Shown here piece by piece: positions 1-10,229 of a stretch of DNA of 64,000 bases. The notes below the pieces were generated by a model. The model was not told where the DNA came from, searched no databases, and saw nothing but the letters and a program-made list of their open reading frames with translations. Each line of letters starts with the position of its first letter. Positions within the stretch are counted from its first letter, which is position 1. A program made the translations under genes and the position numbers. Source of the stretch: Aulosira sp. FACHB-615. Lineage in GTDB: Bacteria > Cyanobacteriota > Cyanobacteriia > Cyanobacteriales > Nostocaceae. Where the stretch lies: NCBI RefSeq assembly GCF_014698045.1, contig NZ_JACJSE010000010.1:210383-274382 (forward strand). The letters are read 5' to 3'.

Positions 1-3000
1 GCTTTAGAAAATGCGGGTTATAACTGTGAAACTTACCGCGATCGCATCGGTTTATTTGCTGGTGTTGCTGCTAGTGATTATCTACTCTCTAACTTATATA
101 ATAATCGTAGTTTTCTCGAATTAGCCGACAGTTATCAAGTTTTAATTGGCAATGATAAAGATTTTTTACCGACTTTAGTTTCCTACAAATTAAACTTAAG
201 AGGGCCAAGTATTAATGTTCAAACCGCTTGTTCGACATCATTGGTCGCTGTGCATTTAGCTTGTCAAAGTTTACTCAATGGTGAAAGTGATATAGCTTTA
301 GCTGGCGGTGTGACGATTGCAGCTAAACCCAAAACTGGATACGAATATCAACCAGGGGGAATTAAATCTCCTGATGGTCATTGTCGAGCTTTTGATATTA
401 ACGCCAACGGTACTGTTTTTGGCAATGGTGTGGGGGTTGTCGTCTTAAAACGCTTAGAAGATGCAATTAATGATGGTGATTTTATTCATGCAATTATTAA
501 AGGTTCAGCCGTTAATAATGATGGTTCTTTAAAGGTAGGATATACCGCCCCTAGTGTTGACGGTCAACGGGAAGTCATTTTAGAAGCTTTAGCCTTGGCT
601 GGGGTGGAAGCGGAAACTGTCAGTTATATCGAAACCCACGGTACAGGAACGGCTTTAGGCGACCCCATTGAAATTCAGGCTTTGACCCAAGCTTTCCGCC
701 AGAGTACAGATAAAACAGGTTTTTGTGCCATTGGTTCTGTCAAAACTAATATTGGTCATTTAGATACGGCCGCCGGTGTGACAGGATTAATCAAAACTGT
801 CTTGGCTTTAAAACATCAGCAAATCCCTGCAAGTTTGCATTTTCAGCAGCCAAACCCCCAAATCGATTTTGCCCATAGCCCTTTTTACGTCAATACCCAA
901 TTATCAGAGTGGAAAACCAACAGCACACCCCGCAGGGCTGGTGTAAGTTCTTTTGGTATTGGCGGGACTAATGCCCATATCATTTTAGAAGAAGCTCCTG
1001 TCATTCCTGCTTCTAGTTCTTCCCGTCCTTGGCAATTGTTACTGTTGTCGGCGAAAACCAGCACGGCTTTAGAAACAGCAACAGCCCAACTGCGCGATTA
1101 TTTGACACAAAATTCTGATGTTCCCCTGGCTGATGTGGCTTATACTCTGCAAGTCGGTCGTCGGGCTTTTGATTATCGCCGCATCATGATTTGTCACGGC
1201 CATTCTGATGCAGTTAAATTGCTAGATAATCAAGATAATCAACGTATTTTTAATCACCACTATCAGCCGAGCCACTGTCCTGTCATCTTCATGTTTTCGG
1301 GACAAGGAACGCAGTATGCAAACATGGGTCGGGAATTGTATGAACTGGAACCAACATATAAAAAATACGTAGATACCTGCGCTGAAATTTTACAGCCCTA
1401 TCTTGGTTTAGATATTCGTTCTCTACTTTACCCCCATCCAGAGGCGACAGAAGCGGCTGCAAATCAACTACAACAAACATTCCTCACCCAAAGCGCCTTG
1501 TTTGTCACAGAGTACGCCTTAGCACAGTTATTGATGTCTTGGGGTGTGCATCCAGAGGCGATGATTGGTCATAGTATAGGCGAATATGTCGCGGCGGCGA
1601 TCGCTGGTGTATTTTCTTTAGAAGATGCTTTGGCAATTGTGGCAAAAAGAGGACAGTTAATGCAGCAACTACCCCCAGGCAGTATGCTGGCAATTAAGTT
1701 ACCCGCCAAAGATGTGCAGTCACTCTTAGATACCTACGAGTTGTATAGAGAGTCTCTGCAAATTGCGGTGATTAACAGTCCATCTGCTTGCGTAGTGTCA
1801 GGAATCAGCAGTGTAATTACAGCCTTGGAACAACAATTAACTGTGCAAGCAGTTGAATGTCGGCGGTTGCACACATCTCACGCTTTCCATTCGTTGATGA
1901 TGGAACCAATATTGCCAGCATTTCGGGAGACTTGCAAAACAGTTAAACTTAATCCACCAAAAATTAGCTTTATTTCTAATGTCACTGGTACTTGGATTAC
2001 TCCAGCACAAGCCACAAACCCTGATTATTGGTGTCAACATTTACGCCAAACTGTCAGATTTTCTGAAGGGATATCACAACTAATTCAGCAGTTTGATGGT
2101 GTGTTTTTAGAAGTGGGGCCGGGGCGGACTTTAAGCACACTCACCACACAGCATTTAGGTAAAAATTCTCAGCAACAAGTATTAAGTTCGTTACGCCATA
2201 TCAAAGACCAACAATCTGATATTTGCTTTTTATTACAAACATTAGGTCGGCTGTGGCTGGCGGGTTTAGAACTTGATTGGTCAGGATTTTATCGTCATGA
2301 ACAGCGTCATCGTTTGCCTTTACCGACTTACCCATTTGAAGGTAAAAGATACTGGATTAATCCCCAATCTTCATCTACTGTTGCGAAACAAGATATTGCT
2401 GACTGGTTTTACATTCCTTCTTGGCAACGTTCTTTACTAACTCATTCATCCGCAACCAGAAAATCAACATGGCTATTGTTTGCAGATGATTTGGGAGTTG
2501 GTGAGCAAATACTTGATAAGTTGAAAGATAAAGGTAAAACTGTTGTTAGTGTTCACCAAGGTGATGAATTTAAGAAAATCAGTACAACTAGTTATCAAAT
2601 TAATCCCTACTCAAACTCAGACTATGAATTATTAATTCAAGAATTAATATCATCGGGACAACAACCGGAAAATATTGCTTACTGTTGGAGTTTAAATCAG
2701 TCTGAAAATTCTCAACCTAACAAATATTTAGAGTGCAAGAGTTTACTATCTTTAACTCAAAGTATTAGTAAGCTGAAAAACCACCTACAAATCAAGGTGA
2801 TAACCAACAACATTCTAGAAGTAAATGGAAATGAAAAAATAAACCCAGAAAAAGCACCAATCTTAGGTTTATGTCAAGTAGTCTCCCAAGAGTACCCCCA
2901 TATTACTTGCCAGTGTATTGACATTGTTTTAAATTGCGATCGCAGCGATAATCAGGTTATTGAGCAATTATTAAATGAGCTAACTTCTGTATCTTTAGAT

Positions 3001-4239
3001 AAGGTCATTGCTTACCGCGATCGCTATCGTTGGGTACAAACATTTACCCCAGTTCATTTAGATGCCATTGTTGCCGATAATATCCCTTTCCGAAACAGGG
3101 GGATTTACCTATTTGCGGGTGGTTTAGAGAGTCTAGAATTTGTGCTGGCAAAATATTTAACAACAACTTGCCAAGCCAAACTGATATTTATTGAAAATGC
3201 TCAATTTCCCAAACAAGAGAACTTCTCACAATGGCTAGAAATTCATCCGTCAGATGATACTATCAGCCAGAAAATTCAACATTTTATCGCCTTAGAAGAA
3301 CTCGGTGCAGCAGTTTTATTGTTGCGTGTCGATAAAACTAATTATGAGCAAATGCAGCAAATCCTTACGGAAAATGTTGAACAAATTCATGGTGTGATTT
3401 ATGCCACTGGAATTAGGCATGAACAAATATTTGGTTCTTTGGCAGAAATTACAGCTAGAGAATTAGAAAATCTCTTAAAATCACAACATAGTCAAATTAC
3501 TATCTTAGAAAAAGTCTTACATAACTACAATCTAGATTTTGGTTGTATCTTTTCTTCCTTGACTAGCATTTTAGGAGGATTTGGTTTATGTTTAGATGCC
3601 GCAGTTTATCAATTAATTGATAGTTGGAGCAATCAACTTAATCGAAATAATTCTTATCCGTGGTATATTATTAACTGGGATAATATACAACTAAATCCAG
3701 ACCAAGAATCAATCATATCTGAGCAAGTTTCTGGAACAACATTAGCAATTACACCAACAGCAGCAATAGAAGTATTTCAGCGAGTCCTTGCTTGTCCGCC
3801 AGGAACTCAGATGATTATTTCTCCAGTTGATATTAATACCAGAAAAACTCAGACAATTAACCTTGATTCTTGGCAAGATACACAATCTAATCATCAATTA
3901 GATTCATCCCCGCGCCACTCTAGACCTAGCCTGAATAACTCATATATTGCGCCTACAAATGAGTTAGAAAAGCAAATTACGGAAATTTGGCAAGCTGTAC
4001 TAGGAATTGTAGAAATTGGGATTTACGACAACTTTTATGAGTTAGGAGGCGATTCGCTAATTGCAACTCAATTAGTTTCTCGTTTGCGGGCTAAATTCCC
4101 TGTGGATTTACCTTTGCGTGACCTGTTATTAGAAGCAATGACTCCAGTGAAGCAGGCAGAATTTATTGAGCATTTGATGTTAGAGAAGATTGCTGAATTA
4201 TCAGAGGAAGAAGTAGCTTTACTCTTAAGTAATGTCTAA
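1..4239 (+). CDS. Type I polyketide synthase module, 5'-partial: KS-AT-(degenerate KR)-ACP
   Basis: The frame is open from base 1, so the gene starts upstream of the window. The ketosynthase Cys is in TACSTS (codon 229-231), followed by the THGTGT and NIGH histidine motifs. The acyltransferase (about 1270-2350) has GHSIGEY with Ser at 1573-1575 and the HAFH motif usual for malonyl-CoA selection. From 2400 to 3840 there is a ketoreductase-type double domain whose NADPH loop is reduced to AGGLES and whose usual Y...N positions read D and Y, so I infer that it does not reduce. The ACP carries GGDS with the phosphopantetheine Ser at 4054. The end (LSEEEVALLLS) resembles cyanobacterial PKS tails that dock onto an NRPS. 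No DH or ER is seen. The module should extend a chain by one malonyl unit, leave a beta-keto group and pass it to the NRPS downstream. Confidence is high for the family and moderate for the lost reduction. Confidence 0.95.
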   Translation, partial: ALENAGYNCETYRDRIGLFAGVAASDYLLSNLYNNRSFLELADSYQVLIGNDKDFLPTLVSYKLNLRGPSINVQTACSTSLVAVHLACQSLLNGESDIALAGGVTIAAKPKTGYEYQPGGIKSPDGHCRAFDINANGTVFGNGVGVVVLKRLEDAINDGDFIHAIIKGSAVNNDGSLKVGYTAPSVDGQREVILEALALAGVEAETVSYIETHGTGTALGDPIEIQALTQAFRQSTDKTGFCAIGSVKTNIGHLDTAAGVTGLIKTVLALKHQQIPASLHFQQPNPQIDFAHSPFYVNTQLSEWKTNSTPRRAGVSSFGIGGTNAHIILEEAPVIPASSSSRPWQLLLLSAKTSTALETATAQLRDYLTQNSDVPLADVAYTLQVGRRAFDYRRIMICHGHSDAVKLLDNQDNQRIFNHHYQPSHCPVIFMFSGQGTQYANMGRELYELEPTYKKYVDTCAEILQPYLGLDIRSLLYPHPEATEAAANQLQQTFLTQSALFVTEYALAQLLMSWGVHPEAMIGHSIGEYVAAAIAGVFSLEDALAIVAKRGQLMQQLPPGSMLAIKLPAKDVQSLLDTYELYRESLQIAVINSPSACVVSGISSVITALEQQLTVQAVECRRLHTSHAFHSLMMEPILPAFRETCKTVKLNPPKISFISNVTGTWITPAQATNPDYWCQHLRQTVRFSEGISQLIQQFDGVFLEVGPGRTLSTLTTQHLGKNSQQQVLSSLRHIKDQQSDICFLLQTLGRLWLAGLELDWSGFYRHEQRHRLPLPTYPFEGKRYWINPQSSSTVAKQDIADWFYIPSWQRSLLTHSSATRKSTWLLFADDLGVGEQILDKLKDKGKTVVSVHQGDEFKKISTTSYQINPYSNSDYELLIQELISSGQQPENIAYCWSLNQSENSQPNKYLECKSLLSLTQSISKLKNHLQIKVITNNILEVNGNEKINPEKAPILGLCQVVSQEYPHITCQCIDIVLNCDRSDNQVIEQLLNELTSVSLDKVIAYRDRYRWVQTFTPVHLDAIVADNIPFRNRGIYLFAGGLESLEFVLAKYLTTTCQAKLIFIENAQFPKQENFSQWLEIHPSDDTISQKIQHFIALEELGAAVLLLRVDKTNYEQMQQILTENVEQIHGVIYATGIRHEQIFGSLAEITARELENLLKSQHSQITILEKVLHNYNLDFGCIFSSLTSILGGFGLCLDAAVYQLIDSWSNQLNRNNSYPWYIINWDNIQLNPDQESIISEQVSGTTLAITPTAAIEVFQRVLACPPGTQMIISPVDINTRKTQTINLDSWQDTQSNHQLDSSPRHSRPSLNNSYIAPTNELEKQITEIWQAVLGIVEIGIYDNFYELGGDSLIATQLVSRLRAKFPVDLPLRDLLLEAMTPVKQAEFIEHLMLEKIAELSEEEVALLLSNV

Positions 4240-4293
4240 GAGGGTGTTTGAAAAGTCTCTAACTATGTATCAAAAACTTTTCAAACAACCTCT
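4239..4293. repeat. 18-bp-arm inverted repeat between PKS and NRPS genes
   Basis: The arms 4239-4256 and 4276-4293 (AGAGGGTGTTTGAAAAGT and its complement with one mismatch) flank a 19-base loop. The hairpin begins at the last base of the PKS stop codon and has no T-tract, so it may be a mobile-repeat remnant, an mRNA-stabilising hairpin or a weak terminator. Confidence 0.7.
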
Positions 4294-4349
4294 AATTCAA
4301 GAATATAGCAATCCTAAATGAGTCGTGAAAAACATAGATATGGAAACAA

Positions 4350-4405
4350 ACCGCCAAGAACGCCTTAGACGCGCAAGCGGCTTCCCGCAGGGTAGGACGC
4401 AAAGG
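4350..4405 (-). repeat. Dispersed intergenic repeat (GCTTCCCGCAGGGTAGG type)
   Basis: This has the same layout as 12571-12625 and 33880-33935: an outer 'CGT..TTTGCGGTT' repeat with an inner GCTTCCCGCAGGGTAGG block. The 270 bp between the PKS and NRPS genes hold only this and the preceding hairpin. Confidence 0.6.
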
Positions 4406-4509
4406 TAAGAAAGAAGAAAAAGATATAGAAATTTTACAAATGATTTAGGACTGCTATAATTAACCGCCGATGCACGCAAATAAACGCCGATTAAGGAAAT
4501 TTTATAATT

Positions 4510-7500
4510 ATGGATAAACAATACTCTAATTTATCACCAGCGAAAAAGGCTCTTTTAGAAAAATGGAAAGGGGGAAAACTTAAAGCTGATGTTATTCCTA
4601 AGCGCCAAAATATTTCAAATATTCCCTTATCTTTTTCGCAACAAAGACTATGGTTTATTGATCAGCTTTATCATGGGAGTGATTTCTACAATATTCCTCT
4701 TGCTTTTCATATCCAAGGAAATTTAAATATTGTCGCTCTTGAACAAAGCTTAAATAAAATTCTCAAGCGTCATGAAGTGTGGCGGACAAATTTTAAGGTT
4801 GTCAATGGAGAACCTGTCCAAGAAATTACGCATCAATTAAATTGGGAATTATCGCTTATTAACTGTGAACATTTATCTGGTAAAAATTGGGAATCGGAAG
4901 TTAAATTATTGGCGGCGGAATTCGCCAGACAACCTTTTAACTTAGCGAAAGAATTGTTAGTTAGGGCGAATTTATTGCGCTTGAGTGCAGAATCACATAT
5001 TTTGCTGGTGACTATGCACCACATTATTACCGATGGCTGGTCTTGCGGGGTATTTTTGCGGGAGTTATCCGCGCTGTATGGGGCTTTCTCGACAAACCAA
5101 CAGCCAACTTTACCAGAACTTCCAATACAGTATGGAGATTTTGCCATTTGGCAACGCGATCGCCTGCAAGGTGAATTACTCGCCAATCAATTACAATATT
5201 GGCAAGCACAACTCCAGGGTGAGTTACCTATATTACAACTACCTACAGACCGTCCGCGACCTCAAATTAGTAATTTTGTTGGGGCGAAGCAATATTTTAG
5301 ATTATCAAAATCCCTGACAAACTCCCTCAAACAATTAAGTCAGCAAACCGATACAACTTTATTTATGAGTTTGCTGGCGGCGTTTAATATCCTTTTATAT
5401 CGCTACACAAATCAAGCAGATATCTTAATTGGTTCGCCCATTGCTAACCGTAACCGTCCAGAATTAGAAGGAATGCTGGGTTTATTTGTCAATACTTTAG
5501 TATTGCGTAATAACCTCAGTGGAAATCCTAGTTTTCGGGAATTTTTACATCGAGTCCGGGAAGTAACTCTGGGTGCATACTCTCATCAAGATTTACCATT
5601 TGAGATGCTTGTCGAACAATTGCAACCCGAACGAGATTTAAGCCGAAATCCTCTTTATGAAGTTATGTTTGTGTTGCAAAATACACCTAGCACTGTGGAG
5701 GAAGTAGCGGGGTTAACTTTACAAACTTTAGACTTTGATAGCGGCACATCTCAATTAGATATGTTTCTTTCTATGTCTGAATCTGAAACAGGATTGACAG
5801 GCTTTTTGGAATATAATACTGACATTTTTGATGCGTCAACTATTACTAAATTTATCAATCATTTTCAAACTTTATTAATAAATATCATTGCTAATCCAGA
5901 ACAGCGCCTGAGTGAATTGTCGCTGTTAACGACTTCTGAGCAAGAACAACTATTATATAAGTTTAATCAAACTCATACAGATTATCCCCAAACTGCATCC
6001 CTACATCAATTATTCGAGCAGCAAGTTGAACTCACACCAGATTCCATCGCCTTAATTAGCGAGTTTGAACAAATTACTTATCGTCAACTAAACCAAAGAG
6101 TTAATCAGCTTGGACATTTTTTACAAAAACAAGGTGTAACACCAGCAACTTTGGTAGCTCTATGTCTGGAACGCGATATAGATATGATAGTGGGGATTTT
6201 AGCTATTCTCAAAGCTGGTGGTACATACATTCCCCTAGATCCGAGTTATCCAGTAGAGCGGTTAAATTTTATGCTCTCTGATTCCCAAGCAAAATTATTG
6301 ATTACCAAGCAAGCAATATTAGCAAAACTATCATTATCTGCGGCTCAAATTATTTGCTTAGATACTTATCAAGAAAAACTGGCGCGAGAAAGTACAGAAA
6401 ATCCGATTCACATTTATTCATCGGATGATATTGCTTATATTATCTATACTTCTGGTTCCACGGGCAAACCTAAAGGTGTTCTTGGCACTCATCGCGGTAC
6501 AGTCAATGGCTTACACTGGTTATGGAAAACCTATCCTTTTAAGCCAGGAGAAGTTTGTTGTCAAAAAACAGCTATTAGTTTTGTTGATTCTGTCTGGGAA
6601 ATTTTTGCGCCTTTACTACAAGGAATCCCCACGGTAATTATCAGCAATACAACTTTGTTAGATCCACAATTATTTATCGAATCTCTAGCACATCACAAAG
6701 TTAGTCGAATTATTCTTGTACCTTCATTACTCCGGTTAATTCTAGATAATTATAGCCATCTGATTCATAAATTATCACACCTCAAATTCTGGATAACGAG
6801 TGGAGAAGCATTATCGATTAAATTGGTGCAGAGTTTCCGTGAATTAATGCCATTTGCCAAGTTAATCAACCTTTATGGCTCATCGGAAGTTTCGGCAAAT
6901 GCAACTTACTACGATACTAGTTTATTACCTATTCAAGCCCAGAGTGTGCCTATCGGTCGTCCAATTAATAACACTCAAACTTATGTTTTAAACGGTGATT
7001 TACAACCAACACCGATAGGAGTAATAGGAGAACTGTATATTGGTGGTGATGGGTTGGCAAAAGGATATTTACATCGTCAAGATTTAACCAAAGAAAGATT
7101 CATTGATCATCCTTGGATTCTGGGAAATAAACTTTATAAAACAGGCGATTTAGTGAGATATTTACCCGATGGCAATTTGGAATATTTAGGTCGCCGTGAT
7201 GAACAAGTAAAAATCAGAGGTTTCCGGGTAGAATTAGGAGAAATATCAAGTGCGATCGCGCAACACCCAAATGTCCAAGAAGCAGTTGTGATTACTAGCA
7301 ATGAGCATCCCGAAAATATCCGCTTGCTTGCCTATATCGTTACCAATAAGCCAGATATAACTCCCGAATTATCATCTTATTTACAACATAAACTGCCTAA
7401 TTATATGTTGCCGTCAGCTTTTATTTTACTGGATGCTCTGCCACTCACACCTAATGGTAAAGTTAACAAAGCTGCCTTACCCCAAACTGAAATTATCCAG

Positions 7501-8616
7501 CAAAATTCCCAAACATCAAAAATAGCTGCCCGAAATTTTAACGAATTAGCTTTAGTTAAAATTTGGGAAAATATCTTAAACACTCATCCTATCGGCATCA
7601 AAGACAACTTTTTTGAATTAGGCGGACATTCCTTTTTGGCTGTACGTGTGATGGCGCAAATTTATGATAAATTTGGATATAATCTTCCTTTATCAACTTT
7701 ATTTGAAAACCCAACAATTGAAGAACTAGCCGAAATTGTTAATCAACCATTCCGAGAAACTTCTAATTCTCCTTTGGTAGCTATTAACTCGGCTGGTAAT
7801 CAGCTACCTTTCTTCTGTATACATGGTGCTGGCGGTAATATTAGCCCCTATTTTAAATTATCAAGAATCTTGGGCGAGGACTATCCATTTTATGGATTAG
7901 AATATAAGCCAGATCCCGAACAACCTGATATAATTTCCGTAGAAAAACTAGCAACTCGCTACCTCAAAGAAATTCGCCAACTCCAACCCAATGGCCCCTA
8001 TCTTTTAGGCGGACATTGTTACGGTGGAATACTGGCTTTTGAAATAGCCCAGCAACTACAAAAACAAGGTCAAAAAGTAGGTTTAGTGGCAATTATCGAT
8101 GCCATTTTACCAGAAACTGCTATTCAAACAAGTCCTGATGATGATGCTAAGTTTTTGCTGCGGTTGGCGGAAGAAACAAAAATTTGGAATGACATAAATT
8201 TATCGCTATCTTTTGAAGAAATGCGAGATTTATCACTCCATGAGCAATTTAATTTAATCAATCAAAAAGCCAACTTTATTTTTTCAGAAGCTGAGATTCA
8301 AGATTTTTTACATCATTATAAAGTTTTCAAAGCTAATGTTCAAGCAATGCGAAATTATGTACCGCAAGCTTATTCTGATGCCTTAACTATCTTACGAGCC
8401 GAAGAAGAAATTATTCATGATTTTGACAATCCTGAATGGACTACTAATGATCCCTTTTTAGGTTGGGGTAAATATGGTAGTGCATCTACACAAGTGATTG
8501 AAATTCCTGGCAATCATTTCTCAATTTTACTGGAACCTCATATTCATGAATTAGCCAAACAATTGAAAATTTGTATTGATGATGCTGTTTGTAATTTCAC
8601 TATGTCAAAGGAGTAA
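4510..8616 (+). CDS. Nonribosomal peptide synthetase, terminal module C-A-PCP-TE, predicted beta-amino-acid (beta-alanine-like) specificity
   Basis: The 1368 residues open with an LSPAKKALL docking-type helix. The condensation domain has HHIITDG (H170, H171, D175), an active pattern. In the adenylation domain A3 is YTSGSTGKPKG and A10 is NGKVNK. Aligned by eye to GrsA, the ten pocket residues are V692, D693, W696, L736, I762, S764, L788, A796, N797 and K984, i.e. VDWLISLANK. The normal Asp235 is Val and the Asp is moved to 236, the pattern I recall for beta-alanine domains (VDWVISLADK). The PCP has GGHS (Ser1041). The thioesterase has GGHCYGG, so the nucleophile is Cys1170 instead of Ser; a GNHF His lies near the end. 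The gene would take the PKS chain, add one residue and release the product. A AAGGAA-like RBS precedes the ATG, and the P450 follows nine bases after the stop. Confidence 0.95.
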   Translation: MDKQYSNLSPAKKALLEKWKGGKLKADVIPKRQNISNIPLSFSQQRLWFIDQLYHGSDFYNIPLAFHIQGNLNIVALEQSLNKILKRHEVWRTNFKVVNGEPVQEITHQLNWELSLINCEHLSGKNWESEVKLLAAEFARQPFNLAKELLVRANLLRLSAESHILLVTMHHIITDGWSCGVFLRELSALYGAFSTNQQPTLPELPIQYGDFAIWQRDRLQGELLANQLQYWQAQLQGELPILQLPTDRPRPQISNFVGAKQYFRLSKSLTNSLKQLSQQTDTTLFMSLLAAFNILLYRYTNQADILIGSPIANRNRPELEGMLGLFVNTLVLRNNLSGNPSFREFLHRVREVTLGAYSHQDLPFEMLVEQLQPERDLSRNPLYEVMFVLQNTPSTVEEVAGLTLQTLDFDSGTSQLDMFLSMSESETGLTGFLEYNTDIFDASTITKFINHFQTLLINIIANPEQRLSELSLLTTSEQEQLLYKFNQTHTDYPQTASLHQLFEQQVELTPDSIALISEFEQITYRQLNQRVNQLGHFLQKQGVTPATLVALCLERDIDMIVGILAILKAGGTYIPLDPSYPVERLNFMLSDSQAKLLITKQAILAKLSLSAAQIICLDTYQEKLARESTENPIHIYSSDDIAYIIYTSGSTGKPKGVLGTHRGTVNGLHWLWKTYPFKPGEVCCQKTAISFVDSVWEIFAPLLQGIPTVIISNTTLLDPQLFIESLAHHKVSRIILVPSLLRLILDNYSHLIHKLSHLKFWITSGEALSIKLVQSFRELMPFAKLINLYGSSEVSANATYYDTSLLPIQAQSVPIGRPINNTQTYVLNGDLQPTPIGVIGELYIGGDGLAKGYLHRQDLTKERFIDHPWILGNKLYKTGDLVRYLPDGNLEYLGRRDEQVKIRGFRVELGEISSAIAQHPNVQEAVVITSNEHPENIRLLAYIVTNKPDITPELSSYLQHKLPNYMLPSAFILLDALPLTPNGKVNKAALPQTEIIQQNSQTSKIAARNFNELALVKIWENILNTHPIGIKDNFFELGGHSFLAVRVMAQIYDKFGYNLPLSTLFENPTIEELAEIVNQPFRETSNSPLVAINSAGNQLPFFCIHGAGGNISPYFKLSRILGEDYPFYGLEYKPDPEQPDIISVEKLATRYLKEIRQLQPNGPYLLGGHCYGGILAFEIAQQLQKQGQKVGLVAIIDAILPETAIQTSPDDDAKFLLRLAEETKIWNDINLSLSFEEMRDLSLHEQFNLINQKANFIFSEAEIQDFLHHYKVFKANVQAMRNYVPQAYSDALTILRAEEEIIHDFDNPEWTTNDPFLGWGKYGSASTQVIEIPGNHFSILLEPHIHELAKQLKICIDDAVCNFTMSKE

Positions 8617-8625
8617 AAAAGGCTG

Positions 8626-10005
8626 ATGAAACTACCACCTGGGCCAAAAACTCCTGCTTGGTTGCTGGCTTTGCAATTCGAGGCTGATTTCTTTGGCTAT
8701 ATGGATACTATTTCTCAACGTTATGGTGACATTGTGACTGTAATGTTTGATTCAACGCCGACAATTTACGTGAGTAATCCTTCTGGAATCAAGGAGATTT
8801 TTACCCACACTAAAGAAGTTGTAGCGAAGGGAGAATTAAACCAAAATTTTGCTTTATTAACAGGAGAGCAAGGAGTTTTACAACTAGATGGATTACGTCA
8901 TAAAAATCGACGCAAGTTGTTAATGTCGGCTTTTCATGGTGAACGGATGCAAGCCTGTGGGAAACGCATCTGTGAACTAACAGCAAGAGTCATGAATCAA
9001 CAAACCATTGGTAAACCTTTTCTGGCTTACTCAGCTTTAGAAGAAATTACTTTGGCGGTAGGTATAGAGGTAGTAATGGGATTGCATGAAGGAGAACGCT
9101 ATGAAAGAGTAAAACATTTATTTGCTGCTGTTTTTAAACATGAACTCTCGCCATTGGTACAACTGCTGACAAAACTACCCTTTTGGGGATGGGATTTAGG
9201 GAGGTGGAGTCCCCAAGGAAATTTGCTGTCCCTGCGACAAGAACTGTTTCAAGTGTTGTCGGATGAAGTAAAAGCACGTCGCCAGCAAGCAGATTTATCA
9301 CGCACTGATATTCTCTCAGATTTGGTATTAGCGAGTGATGAGATGGGAGAAGCGATCGCAGATGAAGAAATCCGAGACTTATTAATTTCACCTATCGGGG
9401 CGGCGCAAGGTGCTTCAGCAACCGCGATCGCTTGGGCTTTGTACTGGGTTCACCGTTTACCTGATGTGTGCGATCGCCTGCGGGAAGAACTTACCAGCCT
9501 TGGCGAAAACCCAGATATCACTAGCATCTTAGCCTTACCTTATCTCAACGCTGTGTGTAACGAAGTTTTACGCATTTACCCAACTCAACTGTTTGCCTTC
9601 CCTCGCATTGTAGAATCCCCAGTAGAAATTATGGGCTATCAATTAAGTCCAGGCACTATATTAATTGCCAACATTTATTCTACACATCAGCGCGAAGATT
9701 TATACCCAGAACCAAAACAATTTAAACCAGAACGTTTTTTAGAAAAGCAATTTTCCACCTACGAATTTTTACCCTTTGGTGGTGGTTCCCGTGTTTGTAT
9801 TGGCGGCACATTTGCTTTATTTGAAATGAAATTAGTATTGGCTACCATTCTTTCCCGTTATCAATTAAAACTCGTGAATCAACAACCAGAAAAACCAAAA
9901 TTTGATGGACTTCTTTGTTACCCTGCTAGTGGCGTAAAGATGGTTGTATCTGCTCAAAATCAACATCAGCGATCGTCGGTATCTCTTGCTTCGGGTAGGT
10001 TTTAG
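8626..10005 (+). CDS. Cytochrome P450, CYP110-like tailoring enzyme
   Basis: The 459 residues carry the haem-binding loop FGGGSRVCIGG with Cys391 as thiolate ligand, the K-helix ExxR (EVLR) and an I-helix GAAQGASAT oxygen-binding region. The N-terminus (LPPGPKTP, then YGD) resembles the CYP110 family of filamentous cyanobacteria. There is no membrane anchor, so it should be soluble. It lies nine bases after the NRPS stop and is probably co-transcribed, so an oxidative tailoring role on the PKS/NRPS product is inferred. The redox partner is not identified; the [2Fe-2S] protein at 11104 is one candidate. Confidence 0.93.
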   Translation: MKLPPGPKTPAWLLALQFEADFFGYMDTISQRYGDIVTVMFDSTPTIYVSNPSGIKEIFTHTKEVVAKGELNQNFALLTGEQGVLQLDGLRHKNRRKLLMSAFHGERMQACGKRICELTARVMNQQTIGKPFLAYSALEEITLAVGIEVVMGLHEGERYERVKHLFAAVFKHELSPLVQLLTKLPFWGWDLGRWSPQGNLLSLRQELFQVLSDEVKARRQQADLSRTDILSDLVLASDEMGEAIADEEIRDLLISPIGAAQGASATAIAWALYWVHRLPDVCDRLREELTSLGENPDITSILALPYLNAVCNEVLRIYPTQLFAFPRIVESPVEIMGYQLSPGTILIANIYSTHQREDLYPEPKQFKPERFLEKQFSTYEFLPFGGGSRVCIGGTFALFEMKLVLATILSRYQLKLVNQQPEKPKFDGLLCYPASGVKMVVSAQNQHQRSSVSLASGRF

Positions 10006-10229
10006 GAATTATGCAAAAAAAGGAGACAAGGGGGACAAGGTAGACAAGGGAGAAAGATGTTGGTAAATCATTTAATATAACTTACGTAATAACTCTCTTA
10101 AACTCTTATATCTTCGCGTACTTTGCGCTCTTTGCGGTTCGTTATTTCTACTTTTAGGTAAGTAATACAAATATTATTTATACAGCGATTTGGAAATCAA
10201 AAAGATATTTTATCTGGGAGTAATTAAAG

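Noticed and set aside
4297..4521. 74-codon - strand ORF between PKS and NRPS
   Set aside because: Formed by the GCTTCCCGCAGGGTAGG repeat; no protein-like features.
5027..5317. Overlapping ORFs in the NRPS condensation domain
   Set aside because: Shadows of the NRPS frame, which has clear domain motifs.
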